In this document: positions 12,574-21,627 of the stretch, piece after piece
How the letters are laid out: every line of letters starts with the position of its first letter
How positions within the stretch are numbered: position 1 is the first letter of the stretch
Assembly (NCBI RefSeq): GCF_007989825.1
Contig: NZ_BJUA01000018.1
Span: 1 to 59,458 of the forward strand
Source: Cellulomonas persica
GTDB lineage: Bacteria > Actinomycetota > Actinomycetes > Actinomycetales > Cellulomonadaceae
Direction of reading: 5' to 3'
DNA length: 59,458 bases
Translations under genes and position numbers: made by a program
The notes under the pieces: generated by a model
Told to the model about the DNA's origin: nothing
The model's database searches: none
Seen by the model: the letters and a program-made list of their open reading frames with translations, nothing else

Positions 12574-12611
12574 CGCGACGCGTGCGGGGCGTCCCGGACC
12601 GTGCGCTGCGG

Positions 12612-12824
12612 CTAGAGCTCGACGGTGGCGCGCTGGACGCCGCCGGGGAGGTCGACCTCGACCACGTCGCCGGGGCGCAGCTGGCGACCTCGGCGCGTCT
12701 CGGGCTCGCCGTTGACGGTGACGGCGCCGTCGTCGAGCAGCGCGCGGGCGTGCCCGCCGGACTCGGCGAGGCTCACGAGCTTGAGGAACTGGCCGAGACG
12801 GATCGGCGCGTCGGGGTGGCTCAC
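12612..12824 (-). CDS. Small S4-domain RNA-binding protein
   Basis: About 70 residues consisting of one S4-like alpha-L RNA-binding motif (LGQFLKLVSLAESGGHARALL, then VTVNGEPETRRGRQLRPGDVV), like YbcJ/RqcP-type mini-S4 proteins. Its target is unknown; ribosome or tRNA binding is inferred from the domain. The GTG at 12824 is preferred because CACACT lies six bases upstream; a GTG at 12842 would add six residues. It is convergent with dnaE, 38 bp from its stop, and divergent from the ArsR gene. Confidence 0.82.
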   Translation of the reverse strand: MSHPDAPIRLGQFLKLVSLAESGGHARALLDDGAVTVNGEPETRRGRQLRPGDVVEVDLPGGVQRATVEL

Positions 12825-12867
12825 GGCACCAGTGTGCGGCACGGCCGGCCGCTGCCGTATCTAACCC

Positions 12868-12896
12868 TTGCGTTATTTAACAGACTGCGCAAATAT
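12868..12896 (+). promoter_or_regulatory. Promoter and probable operator of the ArsR-type regulator
   Basis: TTGCGT (12868-12873), 17 bases, AAATAT (12891-12896), seven bases, ATG at 12904. The -35 overlaps the left arm of an inverted repeat TTGCG-N15-CGCAA (12868-12892) that spans the promoter, which suggests autorepression. The patch is clearly more AT-rich than its surroundings. Confidence 0.55.
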
Positions 12897-12903
12897 GGCG
12901 GCC

Positions 12904-13308
12904 ATGCACCCGATGGACGCGCTCGGTGACCCGGTCCGCCGGCGGCTGGTCGAGCTCGTCGGCGCGGGCGAGCGGCCCGCGGGCGATCTCGCGGCGGCCG
13001 TCGGCGCGGAGTTCGGCATCAGCCAGCCCGCGGTGTCCCGGCACCTGCGAGTCCTGCGCGAGGCGGGGCTGGTCGAGTCCCGCCCCCAGGGCACGGTGCG
13101 CCTGTACGCCCTGCGCCCGCAGGCCGTGGACGAGGTGGGGCGCTGGGCCGACGAGGTCGTGCGGGCCTGGCGGCCGCGCCTCGACGCGCTGGCGACGGAG
13201 GTCGCGCGAGGTCGCCGTGCGGCGCGTGCCGGCCACGACGCGGGCGCGGCACGGACTGCCGGCCCCGGGTCCCAGCACAGCCGGTCCCAGCAGCGCAGCC
13301 CGTCCTAG
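12904..13308 (+). CDS. ArsR/SdpR-family winged-helix repressor
   Basis: Metal-independent ArsR-type regulator judged by its sequence: MDALGDPVRRRLVELV, then a helix-turn-helix FGISQPAVSRHLRVLREAG and a wing VESRPQGTVRLYAL. No cysteine metal-binding motif (ELCVCDL type) is present. The C-terminal 30 residues are a poorly conserved Ala/Gly/Ser tail. ATG at 12904 is preferred on the promoter geometry; in-frame ATG 12895 and TTG 12868 are alternatives. The downstream SRPBCC gene 39 bp away is the usual partner and likely target. 134 residues. Confidence 0.88.
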   Translation: MHPMDALGDPVRRRLVELVGAGERPAGDLAAAVGAEFGISQPAVSRHLRVLREAGLVESRPQGTVRLYALRPQAVDEVGRWADEVVRAWRPRLDALATEVARGRRAARAGHDAGAARTAGPGSQHSRSQQRSPS

Positions 13309-13347
13309 TCCCGCACGTCCCAGCACGGCACCGCACGAGGAGGACGC

Positions 13348-13881
13348 ATGAGCACGCACACGCCCGGCAGCACCCCGACACCCGCAGGAGTGCTCGGCCC
13401 GGACGGGACCGTGGAGGTCGACGCCGACGGCGCCCGGGTCGAGTTCCGCCGCCGCTACGCGACGACTCCCGACGACCTGTGGTCGGCGGTGACAGATCCC
13501 GAGCGGGCCCGCCGGTGGCTCGGCGCGCTGCACGGTGACCTGAGGGCCGGCGGGTCCTACGAGCTGCGCATGGGGGAGGACCGGCCCGACGCGGACGACG
13601 TCGCTCGCGGCGACGTGCGCACGTGCGCCCCGCCGCACCTCCTGGAGCTCACGTGGTCGTTCCCGGGCGAGCGGACGTCGCACGTGCGCGTGCATATCGA
13701 GGCCGACGACGACGGGGCCTTGCTCACGCTCGTCCACACCGGCCTGGAGCCGTCGGCTGCGCGCGGGTACGGCGGCGGCTGGCACGTGGTGCTCGACCAG
13801 CTCGACGACCACTGCGCGGACCGTCCGGTGCGGCCGTGGGACGCGCTGTACGACCAGCGCTCAGCCCGCTACCGCGCCTGA
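13348..13881 (+). CDS. SRPBCC (AHSA1-like) domain protein
   Basis: A START-like hydrophobic-pocket fold of the activator of Hsp90 ATPase/SRPBCC group: [42 protein letters not shown], then [12 protein letters not shown] and a C-terminal helix with [13 protein letters not shown]. The ligand is unknown. It follows an excellent ribosome site (GAGGAGG) and is paired with the ArsR-type regulator, an arrangement widespread in actinobacteria. 177 residues, full length. Confidence 0.88.
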   Translation: MSTHTPGSTPTPAGVLGPDGTVEVDADGARVEFRRRYATTPDDLWSAVTDPERARRWLGALHGDLRAGGSYELRMGEDRPDADDVARGDVRTCAPPHLLELTWSFPGERTSHVRVHIEADDDGALLTLVHTGLEPSAARGYGGGWHVVLDQLDDHCADRPVRPWDALYDQRSARYRA

Positions 13882-14002
13882 CCGCGGCCCCGTCCGCACC
13901 CCGACCCGGCCCCGGCCGGACCCCCACCGGGCCCGACCGGGCGCCCGAGCGCCGGGCCCTGATCGCACACCGGACGGCCCGGCCGCCGCTCGGTGCGCGG
14001 CC

Positions 14003-14008
14003 TAGACT
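14003..14008 (+). promoter_or_regulatory. -10 element of a leaderless hisD transcript
   Basis: TAGACT, then seven bases, then the GTG start of hisD. No ribosome-binding site lies between them. Confidence 0.55.
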
Positions 14009-14015
14009 CGACGTC

Positions 14016-15338
14016 GTGATCTCCCGCATCGACCTGCGCGGTCGCCGTCTGTCACGTCGTGAGCTCCTCGCGGAGCTGCCCCGGGCCGAGCTCGACGTCG
14101 AGCACGCCGCGGCCGCCGTCGCCCCGATCATCGCCGACGTCCGCGACCGCGGGGCCGCGGCGCTGCGCGACCTGGCCGAGCGGTTCGACGGCGTGCGCCC
14201 AGAGCACCTGCGCGTGCCGGCCGACGTCGTCCAGGCGTCCGTCGACGTGCTCGACCCGCAGGTGCGGGCCGCACTGTCCGAGACGATCACCCGCGTCCGG
14301 ACGGTGCACGCCGCGCAGCGCCCGCAGGACTTCACGGTCGACGTCGCGCCGGGCGCCCAGGTGCGCCAGCGCTGGCTGCCCGTGCGCCGCGTCGGGCTGT
14401 ACGTGCCGGGCGGGCTGGCGGTCTACCCGTCGTCGGTCGTCATGAACGTCGTGGCGGCGCAGGAGGCCGGTGTCGGGTCGCTCGCGGTGGTGTCGCCGCC
14501 GCAGAGGGACCGCGACGGCCTGCCGGACCCGGTCGTGCTCGCCACGTGCGCGCTGCTGGGCGTCGACGAGGTGTATGCCGTCGGCGGTGCGCAGGCGATC
14601 GCCATGCTGGCCTACGGCGCGGACGGCCAGACCGAGGCCGACGGCGCCGTGCTGTGCGAGCCGGTCGACGTCGTGACCGGGCCCGGGAACGTGTACGTCG
14701 CGGCCGCCAAGCGGGTGGTGCGCGGCGTGGTCGGCATCGACGCGGAGGCCGGTCCCACCGAGATCGCGATCCTCGCGGACGGGAACGCCGACCCGGTGCA
14801 CGTCGCGGCGGACCTCATCAGCCAGGCGGAGCACGACCCGCTGGCCGCGTCCGTGCTCGTCACGCCGAGCGTGGAGCTCGCGGGCGCGGTCGAGTCCAAG
14901 CTCGTCGACCTCGTCGAGTCGACGTTCCACCGGGGGCGTGTCGCCACCGCGCTGGGCGGCACGCAGTCCGCCGTGGTGCTGGTCGACGACCTCGAGGCGG
15001 GCCTCGAGGTGGTCAACGCCTACGGCGCCGAGCACCTCGAGATCCAGACGGAGAACGCCGCGGCGGTCGCGGAGCGCGTCACGAGCGCCGGGGCGATCTT
15101 CGTCGGCTCGTTCTCACCCGTGTCGCTCGGCGACTACATGGCGGGCTCGAACCACGTCCTGCCGACCGGTGGCTGCGCGCACTTCACGAGCGGGCTGGGC
15201 GTGCACTCCTTCGTCCGCGCGGTGCAGGTCATCGAGTACGACGCCGACGCGCTCGGTGTCGTCGCGGACCGGATCGTCGCGTTCGCGAACGCCGAGGGTC
15301 TGCCCGCGCACGGCGACGCGGTGCGGGCGCGGTTCTGA
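14016..15338 (+). CDS. hisD: Histidinol dehydrogenase
   Basis: Zinc- and NAD-dependent enzyme that oxidises L-histidinol to L-histidine in the last two steps of the pathway. Family motifs are seen in order: GLYVPGG near 128, [26 protein letters not shown] near 246, the general-base region [10 protein letters not shown] near 335, and [18 protein letters not shown]. The GTG at 14016 gives [21 protein letters not shown], a normal N-terminus; the longer frame upstream lies inside the SRPBCC gene. 440 residues. It heads the his cluster. Confidence 0.97.
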   Translation: MISRIDLRGRRLSRRELLAELPRAELDVEHAAAAVAPIIADVRDRGAAALRDLAERFDGVRPEHLRVPADVVQASVDVLDPQVRAALSETITRVRTVHAAQRPQDFTVDVAPGAQVRQRWLPVRRVGLYVPGGLAVYPSSVVMNVVAAQEAGVGSLAVVSPPQRDRDGLPDPVVLATCALLGVDEVYAVGGAQAIAMLAYGADGQTEADGAVLCEPVDVVTGPGNVYVAAAKRVVRGVVGIDAEAGPTEIAILADGNADPVHVAADLISQAEHDPLAASVLVTPSVELAGAVESKLVDLVESTFHRGRVATALGGTQSAVVLVDDLEAGLEVVNAYGAEHLEIQTENAAAVAERVTSAGAIFVGSFSPVSLGDYMAGSNHVLPTGGCAHFTSGLGVHSFVRAVQVIEYDADALGVVADRIVAFANAEGLPAHGDAVRARF

Positions 15339-15383
15339 GCGCGCGCCCGTGGACGACGCCGACACCCCGGACGGCACGCTCCC

Positions 15384-15389
15384 TACAAT
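15384..15389 (+). promoter_or_regulatory. -10 element before hisC
   Basis: TACAAT, seven bases, GTG of hisC. This predicts a separate leaderless start inside the his cluster, in the 58-bp gap after hisD. Confidence 0.5.
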
Positions 15390-15396
15390 CGCGGGC

Positions 15397-16527
15397 GTGA
15401 GCGCCGACCTCGACACGACCGTGACCGGACCCACGAGCCTGCCCCTGCGGCCCGAGCTCGCGGGGCTCGAGCCGTACGGCGCACCGCAGCTCGACGTGCC
15501 GGTCGCCCTCAACGTCAACGAGAACCCGTACGCGCCGTCCGAGCAGGTCGTGGCGGACATCGCGGCGGCTGTCGCGGACGCGGCGCGCGGGCTCAACCGT
15601 TACCCGGACCGCGACTTCGAGGCGCTGCGCGCGGATCTCGCGGCCTACCTGCTCACGGAGTCGGGTGTCGGCCTGGGCGTCGAGCAGCTCTGGGCGGCGA
15701 ACGGCTCGAACGAGGTCATGCTGCACCTGCTGCAGGCGTTCGGCGGTCCCGGGCGCACCGCGCTGTCGTTCGCGCCGACGTACTCGATGTACCCCGAGTA
15801 CGCGCGGGACACGAGCACCGCGTGGGTGGCCGGGCGGCGCGAGGAGGACTTCAGCCTCGACCCGGACGTCGCGCGCGCGACGATCGCGCAGCACGCGCCG
15901 TCGGTGGTGCTGCTCGCGAGCCCGAACAACCCGACGGGCACCGCGCTGCCGACCGCGACGATCCTCGCGGTCCTCGACGCCGCCGCGCAGGTCCCCGGCG
16001 GTTGCGTCGTGGTGGTCGACGAGGCGTACGGCGAGTTCCGTCGCCGCGGCACCCCGAGCGCGCTCGAGCTGCTGGCCGACCACCCGCACCTCGCGGTGAG
16101 CCGCACGATGTCCAAGGCGTTCGGCCTCGCGGGTGCGCGACTCGGCTACCTCGCGGCGTCGCGCGAGCTCGTCGACGCGCTGCGCGTGGTGCGGCTGCCG
16201 TACCACCTGTCGGCCGTGACGCAGGCGGTCGCCCGCGCCGCGCTCGCGCACTCGACCGAGCTCATGGCCCAGGTCGGGTCCTTGCGCGACGAGCGGGACG
16301 CGCTCGTCGTCTGGCTGCGTGAGCGGGGTCTGCAGGTGGCGGACTCCGACGCGAACTTCGTGCTGTTCGGCCTCTTCGAGGACCGTCGTGCGGTGTGGGA
16401 GGGTCTGCTCGACCGTGGCGTGCTCATCCGCGAGGTGGGCCCGCCGGGATGGCTGCGGGTGTCGGTCGGCACGCCGCGGGAGACGCAGGCGTTCAAGGAC
16501 GCCCTGGTGGAGGTGGCAGGACTGTGA
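15397..16527 (+). CDS. hisC: Histidinol-phosphate aminotransferase
   Basis: PLP-dependent class II aminotransferase that converts imidazole acetol-phosphate and glutamate to histidinol-phosphate. [13 protein letters not shown] near the N-terminus is a family signature. [24 protein letters not shown] and the PLP lysine in [18 protein letters not shown] are all present. GTG at 15397. Its final codons overlap hisB by four bases. 376 residues. Confidence 0.96.
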   Translation: MSADLDTTVTGPTSLPLRPELAGLEPYGAPQLDVPVALNVNENPYAPSEQVVADIAAAVADAARGLNRYPDRDFEALRADLAAYLLTESGVGLGVEQLWAANGSNEVMLHLLQAFGGPGRTALSFAPTYSMYPEYARDTSTAWVAGRREEDFSLDPDVARATIAQHAPSVVLLASPNNPTGTALPTATILAVLDAAAQVPGGCVVVVDEAYGEFRRRGTPSALELLADHPHLAVSRTMSKAFGLAGARLGYLAASRELVDALRVVRLPYHLSAVTQAVARAALAHSTELMAQVGSLRDERDALVVWLRERGLQVADSDANFVLFGLFEDRRAVWEGLLDRGVLIREVGPPGWLRVSVGTPRETQAFKDALVEVAGL

Positions 16528-17165
16528 GCCCTTCGACGGACTCTTCGACGGGGACGGGGCGCCGCGCGCGCCGCACGGCACGCATCGAGCGCACGACGAG
16601 CGAGTCGAGCGTGGTCGTGGAGCTCGACCTGGACGGCACCGGGAAGACCGACATCGCGACGACGGTCCCGTTCTACGACCACATGCTCACCGCGCTCGGC
16701 AAGCACTCGCTCATCGACCTGACCGTCACGGCCACGGGCGACACCCACATCGACGCGCACCACACGGTCGAGGACGTCGCGATCTGCCTGGGCGAGGCGC
16801 TCAAGGAGGCGCTCGGCGACAAGCGGGGGATCTCGCGGTTCGGCGACGCGCTCGTCCCGCTCGACGAGGCGCTCGCGCAGGCCGTCGTCGACGTGTCCGG
16901 CCGGCCGTACCTCGTGCACACGGGCGAGCCGCCCGGGCAGGAGTACCACCTGATCGGCGGGCACTTCACGGGTTCGCTCACGCGGCACGTGCTCGAGTCG
17001 ATCGCGCACCACGCGGCGTTCTCGATCCACGTGCGCGTGCTCGAGGGCCGCGACCCGCACCACATCGTCGAGGCGCAGTTCAAGGCGCTGGCTCGCGCGC
17101 TGCGGTTCGCGGTCGAGCTCGACCCGCGCGTGGAAGGCATCCCCTCGACCAAGGGAGCGCTGTGA
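16524..17165 (+). CDS. hisB: Imidazoleglycerol-phosphate dehydratase
   Basis: Manganese enzyme that dehydrates IGP to imidazole acetol-phosphate. Metal-binding histidine motifs are intact: [24 protein letters not shown], and the later [14 protein letters not shown] and [18 protein letters not shown]. Monofunctional, with no phosphatase domain as in E. coli HisB. GTG start overlaps the hisC stop, and its own stop overlaps the next gene, so hisC-hisB-hypothetical look translationally coupled. 213 residues with a short Ser/Thr/Arg N-terminal extension. Confidence 0.97.
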   Translation: MSPSTDSSTGTGRRARRTARIERTTSESSVVVELDLDGTGKTDIATTVPFYDHMLTALGKHSLIDLTVTATGDTHIDAHHTVEDVAICLGEALKEALGDKRGISRFGDALVPLDEALAQAVVDVSGRPYLVHTGEPPGQEYHLIGGHFTGSLTRHVLESIAHHAAFSIHVRVLEGRDPHHIVEAQFKALARALRFAVELDPRVEGIPSTKGAL

Positions 17166-17794
17166 GCACGTCCGACGAGACGCCCCGCGACGACGAGCCG
17201 GCGGTCGAGCCCGGCGCTCCCGACGACCTGGCCGACGTGGTCGTGCCCGACGACCTGAGCGGGCTCGTCACCGACGAGCCGAGTGACGTCGCGACCGTGG
17301 ACGACGCCCTCGCGGACGACGAGGGGCCTGACGTCGTCGTCCCGGACGACCTGTCCGGGTTGCTCGAGCAGACGGCCGAGGTCCCGAGCATCGCGCTCGT
17401 CGTGACGCAGGTGGCCGCCCCCGAGCCGCTCGCGGCGGCGTGCGCGCTCGCGAACGTCCAGGTCGACGCGGTGCCGACGTCGGTCGGCGCCGTCGCCGTC
17501 CTGCGTGACCCGGCGGCCGCTGAGGCAGGCGCAGCGGCGATCTCGCAGCTCCTGCGTCAGCTTCCCGTGGTGCTCCTGACCCGGCGCGAGGGTCAGATCT
17601 CCGCAGCCCGCTGGATCGGGGGCGCCCACGACGACGAGCTCCCCGCTGGTCTCGTGCTCTCCGACGCACCCGCCGTGCTCGAGGACCTGCTCCTGGGCGG
17701 CGTGGACGTCTCGGAGGTCCCGGGCGTCGTGACCAGCGTCGGCATGTCGCGGTGGAAGGCCATGCGCGCGCTCGCGCGCGGACGCAAGCGCTGA
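17162..17794 (+). CDS. Uncharacterised protein with acidic repeats, coupled to hisB
   Basis: I do not recognise a named family. Residues 1-70 are strongly acidic and disordered. They contain the same 11-residue block [11 protein letters not shown] twice, at 25-35 and 57-67, a period of 32. Residues 72-210 look like a compact alpha/beta domain ([45 protein letters not shown]) and end with a basic tail [19 protein letters not shown] start overlaps the hisB stop by four bases, so it should be made with histidine enzymes. No transmembrane segment or signal peptide. Function unknown. Confidence 0.85.
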   Translation: MSTSDETPRDDEPAVEPGAPDDLADVVVPDDLSGLVTDEPSDVATVDDALADDEGPDVVVPDDLSGLLEQTAEVPSIALVVTQVAAPEPLAAACALANVQVDAVPTSVGAVAVLRDPAAAEAGAAAISQLLRQLPVVLLTRREGQISAARWIGGAHDDELPAGLVLSDAPAVLEDLLLGGVDVSEVPGVVTSVGMSRWKAMRALARGRKR

Positions 17795-17959
17795 GCGGTC
17801 GGCCCGGTGGGCTCGTCCTGTCGCACCCGGACGACGCCGCGGTGATCATCTCGCTCGCACCTCGCGACCGCCCGCTTCCGGCGTGGAGCCCAGGGCAGCT
17901 CGCAGGACGGGTGACGTCTCGCGTGCTGGTGCGGACGGGGTTCCGATGCGCCACGCGGG

Positions 17960-17965
17960 TACCCT
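17960..17965 (+). promoter_or_regulatory. -10 element of a leaderless hisH transcript
   Basis: TACCCT, six bases, GTG of hisH. This gives hisH-priA-sseB a possible promoter of their own after a 177-bp gap. Confidence 0.5.
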
Positions 17966-17971
17966 GACGCC

Positions 17972-18616
17972 GTGCCCTCCACCCCCCGCGTCGTCGTCCT
18001 CGACTACGGCTTCGGCAACGTCCGCTCCGCGGTCCGCGCGCTCGAGCGCGTCGGGGCGCAGGTCGAGCTGACCGCCGACAAGGGCGCCGCCGCCGAGGCG
18101 GACGGCCTCGTCGTGCCGGGTGTCGGCGCGTTCGCGGCCGTGATGGCGGGTCTGCGCGGCGTCGGCGGCGACCAGGTCGTCGACCGGCGTCTGGCGGGCG
18201 GGCGGCCGGTGCTGGGGATCTGTGTCGGCATGCAGGTGATGTTCGCCGAGGGGGTCGAGCACGGTCAGCGCACCGACGGGCTGGGGGAGTGGCCCGGCGT
18301 CGTCGACCGGCTCGAGGCCGACGTCGTCCCGCACATGGGCTGGGCGACCGTCGAGGCGCCGGCCGGGTCGGTGCTGTTCGACGGCCTGGGCGACGAGCGC
18401 TTCTACTTCGTGCACTCGTACGCGGCGCGCTCGTTCCCGTTGCACGACTCGCCGTCCGAGCACGTCGCCGCGCCGCTCGTGACGTGGGCCGAGCACGGCG
18501 ACCGGTTCGTCGCCGCGGTCGAGAACGGCCCGCTGTCCGCGACGCAGTTCCATCCCGAGAAGTCCGGCGACGCCGGCGCGCAGCTGCTGCGCAACTGGCT
18601 CGACTCGCTGCGCTGA
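17972..18616 (+). CDS. hisH: Imidazole glycerol phosphate synthase, glutaminase subunit
   Basis: Class I glutamine amidotransferase that supplies ammonia to HisF for the synthesis of IGP and AICAR. The triad is visible: C84 in LGICVGMQ, and H194 and E196 in TQFHPEKSG. The start [10 protein letters not shown] is typical. Its obligate partner HisF is not encoded in this window. 214 residues. priA follows after 63 bp with its own ribosome site. Confidence 0.96.
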   Translation: MPSTPRVVVLDYGFGNVRSAVRALERVGAQVELTADKGAAAEADGLVVPGVGAFAAVMAGLRGVGGDQVVDRRLAGGRPVLGICVGMQVMFAEGVEHGQRTDGLGEWPGVVDRLEADVVPHMGWATVEAPAGSVLFDGLGDERFYFVHSYAARSFPLHDSPSEHVAAPLVTWAEHGDRFVAAVENGPLSATQFHPEKSGDAGAQLLRNWLDSLR

Positions 18617-18679
18617 ACCCCGCGCCTCCGCCTTCCCACGACGCTCCTGCACCCCCACGATCCTGGAGGACCGAGAAGC

Positions 18680-19432
18680 ATGACCGACCCCCGCCTCGAG
18701 CTGCTGCCCGCCGTCGACGTGGCCGACGGCCAGGCCGTCCGACTCGTCCAGGGCGAGGCCGGCTCGGAGACCTCCTACGGCGACCCCCTGTCCGCGGCGC
18801 TCGACTGGCACGCCGGCGGTGCGGAGTGGATCCACCTCGTCGACCTGGACGCCGCCTTCGGTCGCGGCTCGAACGCGGCGCTGCTCGCCGAGGTCACCGC
18901 CGAGCTCGCCGGCAAGGGCGTCAAGGTCGAGCTGTCGGGCGGTATCCGCGACGACGCCTCGCTCGAGCGCGCGCTCGCGACCGGGGCGACGCGCGTCAAC
19001 CTCGGTACCGCGGCGCTCGAGGACCCGGAGTGGACCGCGCGCGTGATCGGCTCGCACGGCGCACAGATCGCCGTCGGGCTCGACGTGCGCGGCACGACGC
19101 TCGCGGCGCGCGGCTGGACGCAGGAGGGCGGCGACCTCTGGGAGGTGCTCGCGCGCCTCGACGACGCAGGCTGCGCGCGGTACGTCGTCACCGACGTGAC
19201 CAAGGACGGCACGCTGCGGGGCCCGAACGTGCAGCTCCTGCGCGACGTGTGCGCCCGGACCGACGCGCCCGTCGTCGCCTCGGGCGGCATCTCGAGCCTC
19301 GACGACCTGCGGGTGCTGCGCACGCTCGTCGGCGAGGGCGTCGAGGGCGCGATCGTCGGCAAGGCGCTGTACGCGGGAGCGTTCACGCTGCCCGAGGCGC
19401 TCGACGTCGCGGGTCGTCCCGCGCAGGCCTGA
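18680..19432 (+). CDS. priA: Phosphoribosyl isomerase A (HisA/TrpF dual role)
   Basis: (beta/alpha)8-barrel Amadori isomerase. In many actinobacteria it acts on both ProFAR (histidine) and PRA (tryptophan), replacing trpF. Seen: catalytic Asp in [19 protein letters not shown], the phosphate loops VELSGGIRD and VASGGISS, and [13 protein letters not shown] with the second catalytic Asp. The assignment to PriA rather than plain HisA rests on lineage and on these motifs; the dual activity is inferred. Good GGAGGA ribosome site. 250 residues. Confidence 0.93.
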   Translation: MTDPRLELLPAVDVADGQAVRLVQGEAGSETSYGDPLSAALDWHAGGAEWIHLVDLDAAFGRGSNAALLAEVTAELAGKGVKVELSGGIRDDASLERALATGATRVNLGTAALEDPEWTARVIGSHGAQIAVGLDVRGTTLAARGWTQEGGDLWEVLARLDDAGCARYVVTDVTKDGTLRGPNVQLLRDVCARTDAPVVASGGISSLDDLRVLRTLVGEGVEGAIVGKALYAGAFTLPEALDVAGRPAQA

Positions 19433-19435
19433 GCG

Positions 19436-20167
19436 GTGGCCGGGCGCGAGCTGCCGCCGTCGTCGCCGTTCGCGGCCGACGACGGGTCGGCCGACCCCGG
19501 GGTCGCGGCGGCGCTCGCGGCGTTCGGCGCTGGGGAGGGGTCGCTCGCCGGCGTCGTCGCGGCGCTCGCGGGCACGCGCGTGCTCGTCCCGGTGCTCGCC
19601 GAGCTCGAGGTCGAGGGCACGGCCGTGCACGACGGCCATGAGCACACGGTCGACAAGGAGGCCTCGGCCGGCATCGTCGCGCTGCGGGCCCCCGACGGCC
19701 GTCGGGCGCTCCCGGTGTTCTCGTCGGTCGCGACGATGGCCGCCTGGCGCCGCGACGCACGGCCGGTGCCGACGGACGTGGCGCGTGCCGCGCTGTCCGC
19801 GGTGCAGGAGGGCTGGGAGGTCGTCGTCGTCGACGCCGGCGGACCGGTCACGGCGCTCCTGCCGCGTCCCGCGGTCTGGTCGCTCGCCAAGCAGGAGACG
19901 TGGGAGCCCGCGGTGGACGGCGCCGTCGTGGCGCCCGACGTCGCCGCCGCGGTCGTCGCGGCGTTGTCCGGCGTGGGTGCGGTGGTCCGGGCGGACGTCG
20001 AGCCCGGGCGGCGTGCCGAGCTCGCGGTCGTGGTGACGCTCGTCGACGGGCTCGACCGGGCCGGGCTCGACGACGCGGTCGCGCGCGTCAACGCCGCACT
20101 CGCCGCGAACGACGTGGTCGCCGAGCGCGTCGACTCGCTCGAGCTGCGCCTGCGCCGAGCCTCCTGA
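19436..20167 (+). CDS. SseB-like family protein
   Basis: Two SseB-type alpha/beta domains. The first is at about 40-130 (LVPVLAELEVEG, EASAGIVALRAPDGRRALPVFSS, then the Trp-containing MAAWRRDARPVPTDV). The second, at about 175-240, is a degenerate C-terminal half. The general function is unknown; E. coli SseB affects serine sensitivity and secretion homologues act as chaperones, neither of which can be transferred. GTG start lies three bases after the priA stop, so it is probably in the same transcript. 243 residues. Confidence 0.85.
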   Translation: MAGRELPPSSPFAADDGSADPGVAAALAAFGAGEGSLAGVVAALAGTRVLVPVLAELEVEGTAVHDGHEHTVDKEASAGIVALRAPDGRRALPVFSSVATMAAWRRDARPVPTDVARAALSAVQEGWEVVVVDAGGPVTALLPRPAVWSLAKQETWEPAVDGAVVAPDVAAAVVAALSGVGAVVRADVEPGRRAELAVVVTLVDGLDRAGLDDAVARVNAALAANDVVAERVDSLELRLRRAS

Positions 20168-20176
20168 CGCGCTGCG

Positions 20177-20767
20177 TCAGCGGTTCGCGAACGCGGTGAC
20201 CGACTTCGCGACCGCGCCGGCGACCGCCTTGACCGCGAGGACGAGGCCGAGCGACGCGACGGCGGTGGCGCCCACCACCTGCCCGCCCAGGATCACGCGG
20301 TTGAGGTCGAGCGCGGGACGCCAGTGCACGCCCGTGTCGTCGACGACGTAGACGCCCACGGGCTTGACGCGCACGCCGTAGCCACCACCCCCGCCGTGCC
20401 CGCCGCCGTACCCGCCGTGGCCGTCGGACGCGCCGGTCTCGGCCGCGTCGGGCTCCACGTCGCTCGGGTCCTCGGTCGCGGCAGGCTCGACCTCTTCCTC
20501 GTCGTCCCAGGTCCGCTCACCGGTCGCGCGCGACCACGCGGCGCGCGCCGACCGTGCCCACGCGGCCGCAGTCGGGCCGGCCTGCGGGAGGCTGCCACCG
20601 CCCTCGCCGTCGCCCGCGCCCATGCCGGTCGCGGCCCAGAGCTTGGCGACGGGGATGACGGTCACCCCGTCGCGCTCGTACGCCTCACCGAACACGCGCC
20701 GGACGGTGAACGTCTCGTTGGCGGCGCTGCTCAGCGAGGCAGGGTCGAAGCGGGGCACGCGGGTCAT
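20177..20767 (-). CDS. GerW/YtfJ-family protein
   Basis: The first 50 residues (FTVRRVFGEAYERDGVTVIPVAKLWAATGMGAGDG) and the later GVRVKPVGVYVVDDTGVHWRPALDLNRVILGGQ match the GerW (YtfJ) family, named for Bacillus spore germination. Between them lies an acidic linker and a glycine-rich loop (GYGGGHGGGGGYG). A hydrophobic C-terminal stretch (about 165-185) could be membrane-associated. Nothing else in the window suggests sporulation, so the family name should not be read as a function. Ribosome site GGAGG is seven bases from the ATG. Convergent with the SseB gene, 9 bp apart. Confidence 0.82.
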   Translation of the reverse strand: MTRVPRFDPASLSSAANETFTVRRVFGEAYERDGVTVIPVAKLWAATGMGAGDGEGGGSLPQAGPTAAAWARSARAAWSRATGERTWDDEEEVEPAATEDPSDVEPDAAETGASDGHGGYGGGHGGGGGYGVRVKPVGVYVVDDTGVHWRPALDLNRVILGGQVVGATAVASLGLVLAVKAVAGAVAKSVTAFANR

Positions 20768-20889
20768 GGGAGCCTCCAGCGATCGGTCGTCCCCCGATCA
20801 TCGTGCGCCGTCGTCCCGCGGTCCAGGGGGAGCGGGCCGCCGTCTCGCAGGAGCGTCCGGTGCGCTCACTCGCGCGAGCGTCCGGACGC

Positions 20890-21627
20890 TCAGTCGCCGC
20901 AGGTCGGGGCAGCGGACACCTGCGTCTCGTCGTCGAGCATCGCGCGCAGCGTGCTGACCGGGACGACGAAGCTCGCGCCGTCCTGACCCTTCGCGTACAC
21001 GACCCCGACGACCCGGCCCTCGGCGTCGAGCACCGGGGACCCGGACGAGCCGAGGTCGACCTGCGCGTCCGTGACGAGCACCTCGCCCAGGTTCTCGTGC
21101 AACGGGTCGGTGGTCGCACCGATCACGCTGCCCGTCGTCATCGTCAGCCGGCTGCCGCGCGGGTAGCCCACGACCGTGACCGACGCGCCCGGGACCGGGT
21201 CGAGCGGCGCGAGCCCGCCGTACGCGGGCAGCGGGTCGACCGTCCGGACGAACGCCAGGTCGGCCAGCGCGGCCGTGCTGGCGGTCTGCGCGCGCACGTC
21301 ACGGCCGTCGTACGTGCTGATCTCGAGCGCCGCGGAGTCGGCCACGACGTGCCGGTTCGTCACGAGCGTGTGGTCGTCGATCGCGAACCCCGAGCCGGTC
21401 GACAGCGAGCCGCAGCCGACGTTGCGGATGCGGACCGCCATGCGCTGCGCCGCGTCGAAGCCGTCGGGGGACAGCGCACCGGCGGACGACGGTGCCTCGT
21501 CGCGGCGCTGGACCGCGTCGAGCGACGTGGGCACCGGGTCGGGTCGCGGGGGCAGCGTGCCGCACGCGGCCAGCACGCCCGCGCACGTCGCGGCCGTGAG
21601 CCCGACGAGCAGGCGTGCCCGGGTCAC
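20890..21627 (-). CDS. Trypsin-like serine protease lipoprotein
   Basis: Exported S1-fold protease. The GTG start at 21627 gives a signal peptide with lipobox LAAC and the lipidated cysteine at 22. The catalytic triad is visible: H93 (VTNRHVV), D123 (ALADLAFVRT) and S197 (DLGSSGSPVLD). C72 and C242 could form a disulfide. No PDZ domain follows, unlike DegP/HtrA. The start overlaps the stop of the upstream coiled-coil gene by four bases (GTGA), so both are made together. 245 residues. The substrate is unknown. Longer in-frame starts fall within the upstream gene and are rejected. Confidence 0.88.
   Translation of the reverse strand: MTRARLLVGLTAATCAGVLAACGTLPPRPDPVPTSLDAVQRRDEAPSSAGALSPDGFDAAQRMAVRIRNVGCGSLSTGSGFAIDDHTLVTNRHVVADSAALEISTYDGRDVRAQTASTAALADLAFVRTVDPLPAYGGLAPLDPVPGASVTVVGYPRGSRLTMTTGSVIGATTDPLHENLGEVLVTDAQVDLGSSGSPVLDAEGRVVGVVYAKGQDGASFVVPVSTLRAMLDDETQVSAAPTCGD

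Noticed and set aside
13882..14002. GC-rich inverted words after the SRPBCC gene as a terminator
   Set aside because: Several overlapping GGGCC/GGCCC pairings are possible but none forms a clean, long stem distinguishable from background GC content.
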